A stretch of 17,051 bases of DNA from JAVZLH01 sp049700435 (GCA_049700435.1 JBNAVK010000033.1:1-17051), one strand, 5' to 3'; numbered from the stretch's first letter, positions 6,795 to 14,199 are shown. The notes: generated by a model not told the origin, from the sequence alone. Made by a program: numbers and translations.

Positions 6795-7547
6795 ATGGCG
6801 ATAGTTCAAGAAATAAAATGTTCGCATTGTGGAGCGCCATTGCCTTTTGAACCTGGGGAGATAGTGGCAACATGCAAATACTGCGGTTACACAACCGTGA
6901 TAGAAACTGGAAAAGCCTTCACTTTTGAACATTCCATGCTATTAAACAAATACACCCCAGCGCAGATTGAAGAAGTCGCAAAAAGTTGGATGCAATCGGG
7001 TTTTCTAAAGCCTCCAGACCTCGCCAGAAAATCGAAAGTTATTGAAAAATCTCTGGTTTATGTACCTTTTTGGATTGTGACAGCAGAAGCTGAAACAGCC
7101 TACAAAGGAATTTTTGAACGCATAACCCCAGCCGTTGTTAAGGAAGGAAGAATAAAGAAAAAATACAACTGGCTGATTTTGGCGAGAAAAGCAACCGAGT
7201 TCCCGACGAGAGAATATGATGTGCCTTTAGAAGGTAAAGTCCCGTATGACTTTAGGAAGATTGAAGGCTATGCTAAGACGCTGAACAGCGAAATTGATAG
7301 AGACGAGGCTTTGGAACGGGCGAAGGAGGAAATTGAAGAACATCACAAATATTTGGCTCAGCAAGATGTGGACAAAATAACTGAAATTAAAAATGAGATA
7401 AATATCAGCCAAGCGGTTTACTTACATGCACCAATATGGTTTATAAAATACGAGTATAAGGGTAAGACTTACCAATTAATAATAGATGGAGCAGAAGGAA
7501 CAGTCATCAAAGGCGACATACCTCCCGCTGGTTTTGGAATATTGTAA
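6795..7547 (+). CDS. zinc-ribbon protein with repeated Pro-Trp beta motif (module gene 1)
   Basis: This 250-residue protein opens with a four-cysteine zinc ribbon, C9-X2-C12 and C27-X2-C30 (IKCSHCGAPLPFEPGEIVATCKYCG). Two related segments follow. SLVYVPFWIVTAEAETAYKG is near 87-106, and AVYLHAPIWFIKYEYKGK near the C-terminus is followed by a Gly-rich beta turn (IIDGAEGTVIKGDIPP). A charged helix at about 165-190 separates them. This layout is shared with the larger protein encoded at 8513-9709. Bacterial proteins of this type are often annotated only as zinc-ribbon or, wrongly, as primosomal. No enzyme motif or membrane segment is seen. It starts six bases after the FAD gene. Function unknown; a scaffold or adaptor role is inference. 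Confidence 0.82.
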   Translation: MAIVQEIKCSHCGAPLPFEPGEIVATCKYCGYTTVIETGKAFTFEHSMLLNKYTPAQIEEVAKSWMQSGFLKPPDLARKSKVIEKSLVYVPFWIVTAEAETAYKGIFERITPAVVKEGRIKKKYNWLILARKATEFPTREYDVPLEGKVPYDFRKIEGYAKTLNSEIDRDEALERAKEEIEEHHKYLAQQDVDKITEIKNEINISQAVYLHAPIWFIKYEYKGKTYQLIIDGAEGTVIKGDIPPAGFGIL

Positions 7548-7605
7548 CGAAACTTTAAAAGAAACCGTTACAAAATAATATGTTAAGCAAATCGTGAGGA
7601 ATAAG

Positions 7606-7944
7606 ATGAGCGCAGAAAGTAAAGTGTTCGATTACAATGTAGGCGCCCTCGTTATCCTTGTAATCTCAGCGGGATTAGCAGCGGTGGTCTATGGCGCAAA
7701 CATAATTCCACTTAACATTTTCAACATTCCAGCTTGGCTATTCGGTCCTCTGGGAGTTTACACCATAATCTTTTCAGTTACAGCCTCAAAAGAAACAACA
7801 TATCACTTGGTTTGGGGCATCATAATGTTTACTATTGCAATAGCTTCAGCCTTCTACAACGTGTTAAACGTATTTGTTGTTTTAGGTATACTTTTAATTG
7901 TCATTGCAGTTATAGGTATAGTCGCATACTGGAGGAGCAAATAA
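7606..7944 (+). CDS. four-helix membrane protein (module gene 2)
   Basis: This 112-residue protein consists almost wholly of four hydrophobic segments: VGALVILVISAGLAAVVYG, IPAWLFGPLGVYTIIFSV, VWGIIMFTIAIASAFYNV and VFVVLGILLIVIAVIGIV. The loops between them are very short and there is a basic end (WRSK). There is no charged residue inside the helices to suggest transport, so a membrane anchor or small integral partner is plausible. The frame opens at GTG 7594, but ATG 7606 is preferred because GAGGA (7595-7599) is six bases before it. A weak TATA-like CTTTAAAAG at about 7553-7561 in the 58-base gap could give the genes from here on an extra promoter. The stop overlaps the next start in TAATG. 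Confidence 0.82.
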   Translation: MSAESKVFDYNVGALVILVISAGLAAVVYGANIIPLNIFNIPAWLFGPLGVYTIIFSVTASKETTYHLVWGIIMFTIAIASAFYNVLNVFVVLGILLIVIAVIGIVAYWRSK

Positions 7945-8480
7945 TGAGTGGAAAAGACTACTTGGAAAAAGTTCGAAAAGAACGGGGTCTCCTCGAAAAA
8001 ATAATGAGCTACATTCCAGGATACAGAGGCTACAAAGAGAAGGAGCTTAGAAGAGAAAGCGACCGTCTCGTTAGGATGGAAGTTGTGAACAGGCTTAAGG
8101 CTGCGAAAACCGCCTTTAGAAGGAAATTCGCAAATCCCCTACTTGTTCAGAAGCTTTCAGGCGAAGACACTTTCAGATTTGACACGCTCACAGCCCGAAT
8201 TGATAGAGTTACCCAGCGCATAGATAGGGCAGTTGCTGGGTATGCTGGAATGTTCGACGCTATCAAAGTTAAGGAAGACAAGCTTGACACGGTTATTGGC
8301 TATGACTTAAGTCTGATAGAAAAAGCCGAAGCCATAAAAGCCAATGTTGAAAAAGCAAACGAACTGGAACCTGGAAAAGACGATTGGAGAACAGCCATGG
8401 ACGAGTTAATATCAAAAGTTGAAGAGCTTGATGGGCTCGTGGATAAGAGGGCAGAGATTCTTAGAGGATTGGGAGGATGA
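7944..8480 (+). CDS. helical coiled-coil protein (module gene 3)
   Basis: This 178-residue protein is charged and almost entirely helical. It has an N-terminal segment SYIPGYRGYKEKELRRESDR (about 22-41), followed by long amphipathic helices (LTARIDRVTQRIDRAVAG; ELISKVEELDGLVDKRAEIL). The IPGYRGYKEKE(L/I)RRE-like start resembles short bacterial proteins of unknown function, as I recall them. No signal peptide, membrane segment or catalytic motif is present. The start at ATG 7944 shares a base with the stop of the membrane-protein gene and has GGAGGAG (7931-7937) seven bases upstream. The frame is open upstream to 7734, but that part lies inside the membrane-protein gene. Function unknown; a soluble oligomeric partner for the membrane or SPFH protein is inference. 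Confidence 0.82.
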   Translation: MSGKDYLEKVRKERGLLEKIMSYIPGYRGYKEKELRRESDRLVRMEVVNRLKAAKTAFRRKFANPLLVQKLSGEDTFRFDTLTARIDRVTQRIDRAVAGYAGMFDAIKVKEDKLDTVIGYDLSLIEKAEAIKANVEKANELEPGKDDWRTAMDELISKVEELDGLVDKRAEILRGLGG

Positions 8481-8512
8481 CCTCAGCCCGTTACCGCCAA
8501 ATAGGAGTGAAA

Positions 8513-9709
8513 ATGGCAAATTTTCAACAGGTTTTGCCAGAATACCTTAAGCAAATAGGATGGAGCACCAAGAAAGTTATTTCAGGCGAAAGAAGCTTCA
8601 TGCTTGAACTGAAAAAGGGGTTCTTCGACAAGGCAACAGTTAAAGTTAGAGGAATACCAGAGGACGTATATGTTGAAGTTGACGGACCAGCCGATTTGAT
8701 GGACATTGTAGAACAAGCTCTTGCAAACTCATGCGACAACCCAAGCGCTCTAATTGGATGGAAGGAGCAAAAGAAACAAGAAGCCATGGAAATGGCTAAA
8801 AGTTTAGGGGGAACCTTACCGACGGCGCCAACTGCTGCACCCGCCCCCGCTCAACCGCAACCGCCGCCAACACCAAAACCTAAACTTGAGGCATGCATGC
8901 ACTGCGGTGCCCCCTTAACGTACAATCCAGAGGAAATTCTAGTAATATGCAACTACTGCGGATACGTTAACAACACAACTGGCGAACAGCCTCCCAGATG
9001 CAGCATGCTACCAATCCTACTTACTGGTTCTCAAACGCTTGAAACAGCGAAAAACCATGCTGCAAAAGGAATACTTGTAACCAGAGGGATGGCTGAACGC
9101 GCTGAATGGGGCGCCATAATTCTCCGCTACGTTCCAAACTGGGCGGTAACCGTTCAACTTGAAGGAAACCTTGAAGGCAAAAAGGCGCTGGTAAAAACGA
9201 AAGATACAAAGGGACAAGTTGCCCAAGAAGTGGCAATGCAAGCCTTAGGAGGAGCCCTAGGAAGCATTTTCGGCGGCGCTGGAAAAGGAGCGGGAAAAGC
9301 ATTAGCCGACAGAACTGAAAGAGCCGCCGTCAGCGAAGCAATGGATGTTTTCGTCGTAGCACGCAAAGCAGCCCAATATCAGCCTGATGTTGGCGCCTAC
9401 AAAATCCCCCTTGACAAAAAAGAACCATTCAAAAAAACAGGAGAAGAAACACTTAACGTTGAAATAAGCGCTCAAGAGGCTAAGGAAAAAGCGAAAGGAC
9501 TGGCTCTGCAAGAGCTAAGGTCAAGATACACTTTTGTTTCACGCTTCAGTGTCGGAGCCTATCCTATGGAAGAAACCGAACTGATATATGCGCCTTGGTG
9601 GTTTATAGAATACCGCATGGGCGGCAAATCATTTTCCGTGATAGTTGACGCATGTAACGGAAGCGTCATCGCTGGACAAAGACCATGGATTCCTAAAGGA
9701 ATGATTTAA
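8513..9709 (+). CDS. larger zinc-ribbon protein, paralogous to module gene 1 (module gene 4)
   Basis: This 398-residue protein has four parts. The first is an N-terminal alpha/beta domain of about 85 residues. The second is a Pro/Ala-rich linker at about 101-124. The third is a four-cysteine zinc ribbon (C128, C131, C146, C149; CMHCGAPLTYN...CNYCGY) close in sequence to that at 6795-7547. The last is a long C-terminal part with two Pro-Trp beta motifs, AIILRYVPNWAVTVQLEG and LIYAPWWFIEYRMGGK, the second followed by VIVDACNGSVIAG. Between these is a glycine-rich stretch (ALGGALGSIFGGAGKGAGKA) resembling a flexible or membrane-proximal segment. ATG 8477 overlaps the previous stop (ATGA), but its GGGAGG lies directly against it. 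ATG 8513 has AGGAG at 8503-8507, so it is preferred. Function unknown. Confidence 0.82.
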   Translation: MANFQQVLPEYLKQIGWSTKKVISGERSFMLELKKGFFDKATVKVRGIPEDVYVEVDGPADLMDIVEQALANSCDNPSALIGWKEQKKQEAMEMAKSLGGTLPTAPTAAPAPAQPQPPPTPKPKLEACMHCGAPLTYNPEEILVICNYCGYVNNTTGEQPPRCSMLPILLTGSQTLETAKNHAAKGILVTRGMAERAEWGAIILRYVPNWAVTVQLEGNLEGKKALVKTKDTKGQVAQEVAMQALGGALGSIFGGAGKGAGKALADRTERAAVSEAMDVFVVARKAAQYQPDVGAYKIPLDKKEPFKKTGEETLNVEISAQEAKEKAKGLALQELRSRYTFVSRFSVGAYPMEETELIYAPWWFIEYRMGGKSFSVIVDACNGSVIAGQRPWIPKGMI

Positions 9710-9726
9710 AAGGAGGTGAAGTTTGA

Positions 9727-10764
9727 GTGCCAAAAGTTATTGAGTGGGTTGGAGCAAGAGAAGGAGACATTGTTTGGAGATATCCCGTCGAAGAAATTGC
9801 ATGGGGAGACAACCTCATCGTCCACGAATACGAAGCTGCAGTTTTCTTCAGAGATGGAAAAGCCTACGACGTTTTCAGAGCAGGACGCCACGTCTTGACA
9901 ACGGCAAACCTACCATTACTAACAAAAATAATTTCGAAAATTGCTGGGTTCGATAAAGTTCCTTTCAGAGCAACCGTCATCTTCGTCTCTTTAAAGCAGT
10001 TCCAAGGGAAGTTTGGAGCGCAAGGGCAAACAAAGGAGCTTGCACCGCTTAAATTCTTTGGCGGTTTCTGGTTCAGAGTTGAAGAACCAAACCTCTTCGT
10101 AAATGAGGTTGTAGGTGGACAAGGAGCTTTCACCACGGATGGACTGCAAAACTTTCTCAGAGGATACTTTAATGAAAGGCTCATTGACACTTTAAGCCAA
10201 TATTCATTGGCAGAAGTATACGGCAAACTTGACGAAACAAGCCTTCTTGCGAAGAATGTTCTCTTCGACGCCTTTTCACGGATAGGTCTTGAACTGATTG
10301 ACGTGAAATTTGAAGGAATCGACACAACCCCAGAGTGGAGAGACAGATTATTCTACATAAAAACTGGAGTTGGCGCAACAGAAGTCTTGAGAATGGAAAC
10401 AGTTCAAAAATCAAGCGAAAGCCTATCGAAAAGCCCCGGAGCAGCTGTTGGCGCTGGCGTAGCCATAATTCCGCCTCTGTTTCAACAACCAGCTGCAGCG
10501 CCGGCACCTGCACAAGCAATGGTGCTATGTCCAAAATGCAACTTCCAAAATCCGCAGACAGCAAAATTCTGCAGCAACTGCGGCGCGCCACTGCAAGCAG
10601 CAGGCATCACTTGTCCAAAATGCGGCACGTTAAACCCTGCTGGGACGAAGTTCTGCGGCAACTGCGGAACACCGTTGCAAGCCACCATCAAATGTCCAAA
10701 GTGTAATAGCGAAATCCAAGCTGGAGTTAAGTTCTGCCCCAACTGCGGAGCAAAACTCGAGTAA
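9727..10764 (+). CDS. SPFH (YdjI/virion-core-like) protein with three C-terminal zinc ribbons (module gene 5)
   Basis: This 345-residue protein begins with the YdjI-type SPFH start, VIEWVGAREGDIVWRYPVEEI. It continues through EYEAAVFFRDGKAYDVFRAGRHVLTTANLPLL (34-65) and an SPFH core to about 225. A Ala/Pro-rich linker (about 238-265) leads to three zinc ribbons: C268/C271/C282/C285, C296/C299/C310/C313 and C323/C326/C337/C340. SPFH proteins assemble on membranes as ring- or cage-like scaffolds; in Bacillus subtilis YdjI is encoded beside PspA and zinc-ribbon proteins. No transmembrane helix is visible, so membrane contact would rely on the SPFH domain or partners. GTG 9727 has a near-perfect SD (GGAGGTGA, 9712-9719) seven bases upstream, suggesting high translation. 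The T-rich tract after the stop probably ends the operon. Confidence 0.88.
   Translation: MPKVIEWVGAREGDIVWRYPVEEIAWGDNLIVHEYEAAVFFRDGKAYDVFRAGRHVLTTANLPLLTKIISKIAGFDKVPFRATVIFVSLKQFQGKFGAQGQTKELAPLKFFGGFWFRVEEPNLFVNEVVGGQGAFTTDGLQNFLRGYFNERLIDTLSQYSLAEVYGKLDETSLLAKNVLFDAFSRIGLELIDVKFEGIDTTPEWRDRLFYIKTGVGATEVLRMETVQKSSESLSKSPGAAVGAGVAIIPPLFQQPAAAPAPAQAMVLCPKCNFQNPQTAKFCSNCGAPLQAAGITCPKCGTLNPAGTKFCGNCGTPLQATIKCPKCNSEIQAGVKFCPNCGAKLE
10528..10752 (+). repeat. three tandem zinc-ribbon units in the SPFH gene
   Basis: Three copies of a CPKC-X10-FC-X2-C unit follow each other at 84- and 81-base spacing. At DNA level they share the opening TGTCCAAAATG (TGTCCAAAGTG in copy 3) and the closing AACTGCGG. 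The similarity points to duplication inside the gene. Confidence 0.85.
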
Positions 10765-10903
10765 AAACCCCAATATTTTTATCTTTTGTTTCATCATTTG
10801 TCTATTGTTTAGTTAGTTGCAAATTTTAAAGAAAGTATCGATGTGTTGTTTTCTGTAATGTTTTTATTTGTTTTTTAATTATGCTATAGGGAGCATGACG
10901 ATA
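10765..10903 (+). terminator. T-rich intergenic region: terminator tract and promoter for lysS
   Basis: The 139 bases hold several T-rich runs. The tract at about 10776-10790 (ATTTTTATCTTTTG), just after the SPFH stop, fits an archaeal oligo-T terminator. AT-rich TATA-like sequence around 10860-10880 probably drives the lysyl-tRNA synthetase gene. No stem-loop or riboswitch was recognised. Confidence 0.45.
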
Positions 10904-12511
10904 ATGAGCAAGAAAATCATTGGCAGAGGTACATGGTACGACAAAATGGCTGTAAAAATAATTGAGCGAGAGCGGAAGCTTGGCAGAAGCCTAGAAATGA
11001 TAAGAACGGAGATGGGTCTCGGTGCTTCAGGTTTTCCGCATATTGGCAGTCTGGGTGACGCTGCCCGCTCTTACGCTGTTACATTGGCTTTAAGAGAACA
11101 AGGCTACCGTTCTGAGCTCATTGCATTCTGCGATGACAAAGACGGATTACGTAAAGTTCCCGCTGGGCTGCCGAAATCTCTGGAAAAATATTTGGGATTC
11201 CCAGTTTCCAGCATCCCAGACCATTTTGGCTGCCACGAAAGCTACGGCAAGCATATGAGTTCGCTGCTGCTTGAGGCTTTGGACAAATGCGGCATAGAAT
11301 ACCGCTACATGTCAGCTAAAGAGGCTTACGAAAAAGGACTGCTAAACAATGAAATACGAACATTGCTCCTAAACGCAAAAAAGGTCGGAGAAATAGTCAA
11401 GGAAGAGGTTGGGCAGGAACGGTACACAGAAGTTCTTCCATACTTCCCAGTTTGCGGAAACTGCGGGCGCATATATACGACAAAAGCCACAGAATACTTG
11501 CCAAAAGAAGACAAAGTTCTTTACGTATGCGAGGGAATGGAGATTAAGGGAAGGTGGATTGAAGGTTGCGGCTTCAAGGGAGAAGCCAACGTAGCGAAAG
11601 GCGAAGGCAAGCTAACTTGGAAAGGCGAGTTCGCGGCTAGGTGGAAAGCGCTTGACATAAGATTTGAGGCTTACGGAAAGGACATAGCGGACTCAGTTCG
11701 CGTCAACGACAGAATTTGCCGTGAAATACTTGGATATGAACCGCCTTCCCACGCGAGATACGAGATGTTTCTAGACAAAAGTGGGAGGAAAATTTCGAAA
11801 TCCACAGGAAACGTTTTCACACCCCAAGTCTGGTTTAGGTACGGCTCGCCGCAATCGCTGTTGTTGCTTATGCTGAAAAGGTTTGTTGGAACCCGCACCT
11901 TAGATGTCACCGACATCCCATCCTACATGAACGAAATCGACTATCTTGAAGATTTATACTTCGGAAGGAAAACGTTGCCAGACAAAAAGGAACTGGCAAA
12001 ATTGAAGGGCCTATATGAATACTGTTGGGCTTTGAAGCCCCCAGCCAAGCCAAGCATCCACGTGCCCTACAACATGTTAACTTTTTTGGCTAAGATGGCA
12101 CCAAAAGGAAGAGAAACGGAGTTTATAGCTGAGAAACTTCAAAGTTACGGCTACTTACCGAAAAACAAGCCGCCAGACGAGGACTTAAGAAAAAGAGTTG
12201 ATTACGCGCTAAATTGGGTAAGGGATTTTGAGGAAATAAAGGAAACACCAGTAAGCCTAGAGAAAGAGGAGAAAAACGCCATAGCCGAACTTATCAAAAT
12301 CTTGGAGACGGAGGAGGAAGCGGAAAAAATACAAAACGCCATATTCAACACAGCCAAAAAACATGGTTTGCAACCGCAGAAATTCTTCAAAACCCTTTAC
12401 ATGATTCTTATAGGAGCACCTCAAGGACCAAGACTGGGTCCATACATCCTTGCCATGGGAAGACAAAATGTAGTTGACGCCCTAAAAAGAGCTATAGAAA
12501 TTCAAAGTTAA
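10904..12511 (+). CDS. lysS: lysyl-tRNA synthetase, class I
   Basis: This 535-residue enzyme charges tRNA-Lys. It is the class I form found in many archaea and a few bacteria, unrelated to the usual class II enzyme. The class I HIGH-type motif is HIGS at 46-49 (ASGFPHIGSLGDAARSY), and KISKS is at 296-300 in DKSGRKISKSTGNVF. The insert CGNCGRIYTT...VCEG...GCGFKG supplies the zinc-binding cysteines usual for this family. The C-terminal helical anticodon-binding region ends with PQGPRLGPYILAMG. ATG 10904 is preferred because GGAG (10890-10893) is ten bases before it; upstream in-frame TTG 10868 and ATG 10895 lack a suitable SD. It is single and converges with the small zinc protein, with only ten bases between the stops. 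Confidence 0.96.
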   Translation: MSKKIIGRGTWYDKMAVKIIERERKLGRSLEMIRTEMGLGASGFPHIGSLGDAARSYAVTLALREQGYRSELIAFCDDKDGLRKVPAGLPKSLEKYLGFPVSSIPDHFGCHESYGKHMSSLLLEALDKCGIEYRYMSAKEAYEKGLLNNEIRTLLLNAKKVGEIVKEEVGQERYTEVLPYFPVCGNCGRIYTTKATEYLPKEDKVLYVCEGMEIKGRWIEGCGFKGEANVAKGEGKLTWKGEFAARWKALDIRFEAYGKDIADSVRVNDRICREILGYEPPSHARYEMFLDKSGRKISKSTGNVFTPQVWFRYGSPQSLLLLMLKRFVGTRTLDVTDIPSYMNEIDYLEDLYFGRKTLPDKKELAKLKGLYEYCWALKPPAKPSIHVPYNMLTFLAKMAPKGRETEFIAEKLQSYGYLPKNKPPDEDLRKRVDYALNWVRDFEEIKETPVSLEKEEKNAIAELIKILETEEEAEKIQNAIFNTAKKHGLQPQKFFKTLYMILIGAPQGPRLGPYILAMGRQNVVDALKRAIEIQS

Positions 12512-12521
12512 TGGACACGTA

Positions 12522-12731
12522 TCACTTCTTGGCAGCTGGCACTTCATAGAGGAAACCGTCTCTTGACACTATTATGACGCTGCCGCATTTCAAGCATCTA
12601 TAGTATCTGTTCATCCCACCTTCACATTTCTGCTCACCTAAAAATTCAAGGTCGTCCTCAGCATGAGCGCACTTCTGTTCAGAAGGCTTATCGTCCGACA
12701 ACGAAACCGCACCAAAATTAACAAAAACCAC
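12522..12731 (-). CDS. small zinc-binding protein, unknown function
   Basis: This 69-residue protein has a CX2C knuckle (C46, C49 in YYRCLKCGSVIIVS) and further metal-ligand candidates at C21, H23 and C36, so a single zinc site is likely. I do not recognise a named family; DNA- or RNA-associated zinc ribbons of this size are common in archaea. The start is GTG at 12731, within an AAGGGGTGG context; the usual SD spacing is absent. It converges with lysS and lies upstream, on the opposite strand, of the tRNA-Arg gene. Confidence 0.7.
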   Translation of the reverse strand: MVFVNFGAVSLSDDKPSEQKCAHAEDDLEFLGEQKCEGGMNRYYRCLKCGSVIIVSRDGFLYEVPAAKK

Positions 12732-12783
12732 CCCTTACTTAAACTTTTGCAGCCCTCCAAACAACAAAATCCTCTTCTGTGAA

Positions 12784-12790
12784 TTTATAT
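12784..12790 (+). promoter_or_regulatory. TATA-like box of tRNA-Arg
   Basis: TTTATAT lies about 28 bases before the first base of the tRNA-Arg gene at 12815, the usual archaeal distance from box to transcription start for a tRNA transcribed with little or no leader. Confidence 0.5.
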
Positions 12791-12814
12791 CGAAGTAGAA
12801 CAATCTTATACTTT

Positions 12815-12923
12815 GGGCCCGTAGTCTAGTACGGATTAGGACGCTGGCCTGCGGAGTCGAGTCCATAGTGGCTGCGGTGTTGAAAGCCGGAGATCCTGGG
12901 TTCAAATCCCAGCGGGCCCGCCA
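12815..12923 (+). tRNA. tRNA-Arg(GCG) with a 30-base intron and encoded CCA
   Basis: The gene folds into a complete cloverleaf. The acceptor GGGCCCG pairs with CGGGCCC (12913-12919), followed by discriminator G and encoded CCA. The D stem is GTCT/GGAC, the anticodon stem CTGGC (12844-12848) pairs with GCCGG (12886-12890), the variable loop is AGATC, and the T stem CTGGG/CCCAG encloses TTCAAAT. Removing 30 bases between positions 37 and 38 leaves the loop CTGCGGA with anticodon GCG, which reads the CGC arginine codon. The GGGCCCG acceptor also fits archaeal tRNA-Arg. Confidence 0.92.
12855..12884 (+). other. tRNA intron at canonical position 37/38
   Basis: These 30 bases interrupt the anticodon loop after G37. 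A bulge-helix-bulge for the archaeal splicing endonuclease can be drawn. Bases 32-35 (CTGC) face GTTG near the intron end (C-G, U-U mismatch, G-U, C-G), with GGA and AAA as the 3-base bulges and a 4-pair intron helix GTCG/CGGT. The U-U mismatch makes it a relaxed motif. Confidence 0.75.
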
Positions 12924-13008
12924 TTTTCGACTTCTCGCCTTTATTCTGGACGTATCCTATTTTTAGGGTTTTATGGCATGTTTAAGTTTTAATTAAAGAA
13001 AAGAAGGA

Positions 13009-14199
13009 TTAAGGTTTGCTGTAAAATGCCATAAGCAAGTTTAGCCATGTTGTTTCCTGCACAAAGCATTGAACGTATTTTTCATAGTTAGCATTGTAGA
13101 CTTGTTTGTTCGGTGGAAAGTTTATCGTCAGACCGTACTGTTTGCTGTCAAGATTTCCTTGCGGTTTAGTGTGGTCTTCCGCAAAAACCATAGCGTCTAT
13201 GCAGTTCATTAGACTTGACGCCAAGCTGCCAAGCGTTTCGTCGCTGACTTTTTCCTTTATTATGTTTGTGAACTTGTAGAGGTCGATGTAATAATATGCG
13301 CCAATGGTTCCCATAATGAATTTCTGCTGAGAAGCCCCTCTTGCATCAGCAATGACTTCTCTATATGCGTTGATGTTTTCTGTCAAGTAGTTGGCGAAGG
13401 CGTTAAGGCTTTCAGCCATATTTGGAACCGAAGCCTCGTTTATGGCTGAGAGTTGGACAAAAAATGTTGATTGGATATTTGCATAGTACGTGACGTATTC
13501 GGTTACGATTTCTTTGCTCAACACATACGGATCCACATTTGGGTTGGCTGAAAGATATTGCGTCAAAGTTTTGTATGGCCAACCGTATCCGGGCACAAGC
13601 ATCTCTGAACCGATGACAATGTTTGTAACGTCTTTAAGCTCATAACAAACCTCAATCATGCCCATTAAGCATGCGTCAAAGCCGACAATGTCTATCTTCG
13701 TTTTGAGTTTCCTTTCGGCTTCGGCGAGGGCTTTTTCTATGTCATGTGGCGACAGATGGTTTCCGCTCGAGTCGTCCCAGCATACTCCACGGTAGCCTCC
13801 TCCGTGGTCCCAAATGTCGAGAAGGTAGTATTCAGCTGGGTAGTTTTTGATGGCGTAGTTAACAAACCATGTGAGGGTTTCAGGAGAGCCCATGTCAACT
13901 TCTCCAAGTGAATAAACAGTTTCAATGCCGTATGCGGTAACTCTGTAGATGCATGCCGGAAGGTTAAGCCTGTCCATCAATGCGACGACGTTTATTTTTG
14001 CATTAGATGACATGCCTTCGCTGATCTGTTGTAGGTTTAAAAGCCCATATGGATCAAGGTTATTATCTGCGTCTAAATATATCATGAACGTCCAAACGGT
14101 TTTGGAGGGTTTAGCAGAAACCGCGGCTAAAGTTCCGCTCAGCATCATAGCTGCAAAAAGAACTGTTAGAGCATATCTCATTACACCATTGTGTTTCAT
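13009..14199 (-). CDS. secreted clostripain-family (C11) cysteine peptidase
   Basis: This 396-residue protein starts with a signal peptide: a basic N-terminus, hydrophobic ALTVLFAAMMLSGTLAA, and probable cleavage after AVSA near residue 29. The mature part begins with the family strand VWTFMIYLDADNNLD. The catalytic His lies in IWDHGGG (H132) and the nucleophile Cys in GFDACLMGM (C177), the clan CD His/Cys pair of clostripain-like peptidases, which usually cut after Arg. No C-terminal anchor or sorting motif was seen, so the enzyme is presumably released or loosely held outside the cell. Extracellular clostripain-type enzymes are reported from Bathyarchaeia that live on detrital protein. GGGAG sits about five bases before ATG 14199 and a TATA box lies further upstream. 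The gene is monocistronic. Confidence 0.9.
   Translation of the reverse strand: MKHNGVMRYALTVLFAAMMLSGTLAAVSAKPSKTVWTFMIYLDADNNLDPYGLLNLQQISEGMSSNAKINVVALMDRLNLPACIYRVTAYGIETVYSLGEVDMGSPETLTWFVNYAIKNYPAEYYLLDIWDHGGGYRGVCWDDSSGNHLSPHDIEKALAEAERKLKTKIDIVGFDACLMGMIEVCYELKDVTNIVIGSEMLVPGYGWPYKTLTQYLSANPNVDPYVLSKEIVTEYVTYYANIQSTFFVQLSAINEASVPNMAESLNAFANYLTENINAYREVIADARGASQQKFIMGTIGAYYYIDLYKFTNIIKEKVSDETLGSLASSLMNCIDAMVFAEDHTKPQGNLDSKQYGLTINFPPNKQVYNANYEKYVQCFVQETTWLNLLMAFYSKP

Noticed and set aside
7734..7943. 70-codon upstream extension of the coiled-coil gene
   Set aside because: It is an out-of-frame read of the membrane-protein gene; a strong SD precedes ATG 7944.
9017..10591. Several minus-strand frames of 70-150 codons opposite the zinc-ribbon and SPFH genes
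   Set aside because: They are antisense shadows with unlikely composition, and the plus-strand genes show clear motifs and SD sites.
10765..10903. Possible riboswitch or small RNA in the T-rich gap before lysS
   Set aside because: No stable stem or known aptamer core was visible; the composition is explained by a terminator tract and a promoter.
12849..12885. Reading the intron-containing tRNA as tRNA-Cys(GCA) or tRNA-Ser(GGA)
   Set aside because: These need non-canonical cut sites; the 37/38 cut and the GGGCCCG acceptor both support Arg(GCG), and the short variable loop excludes Ser.
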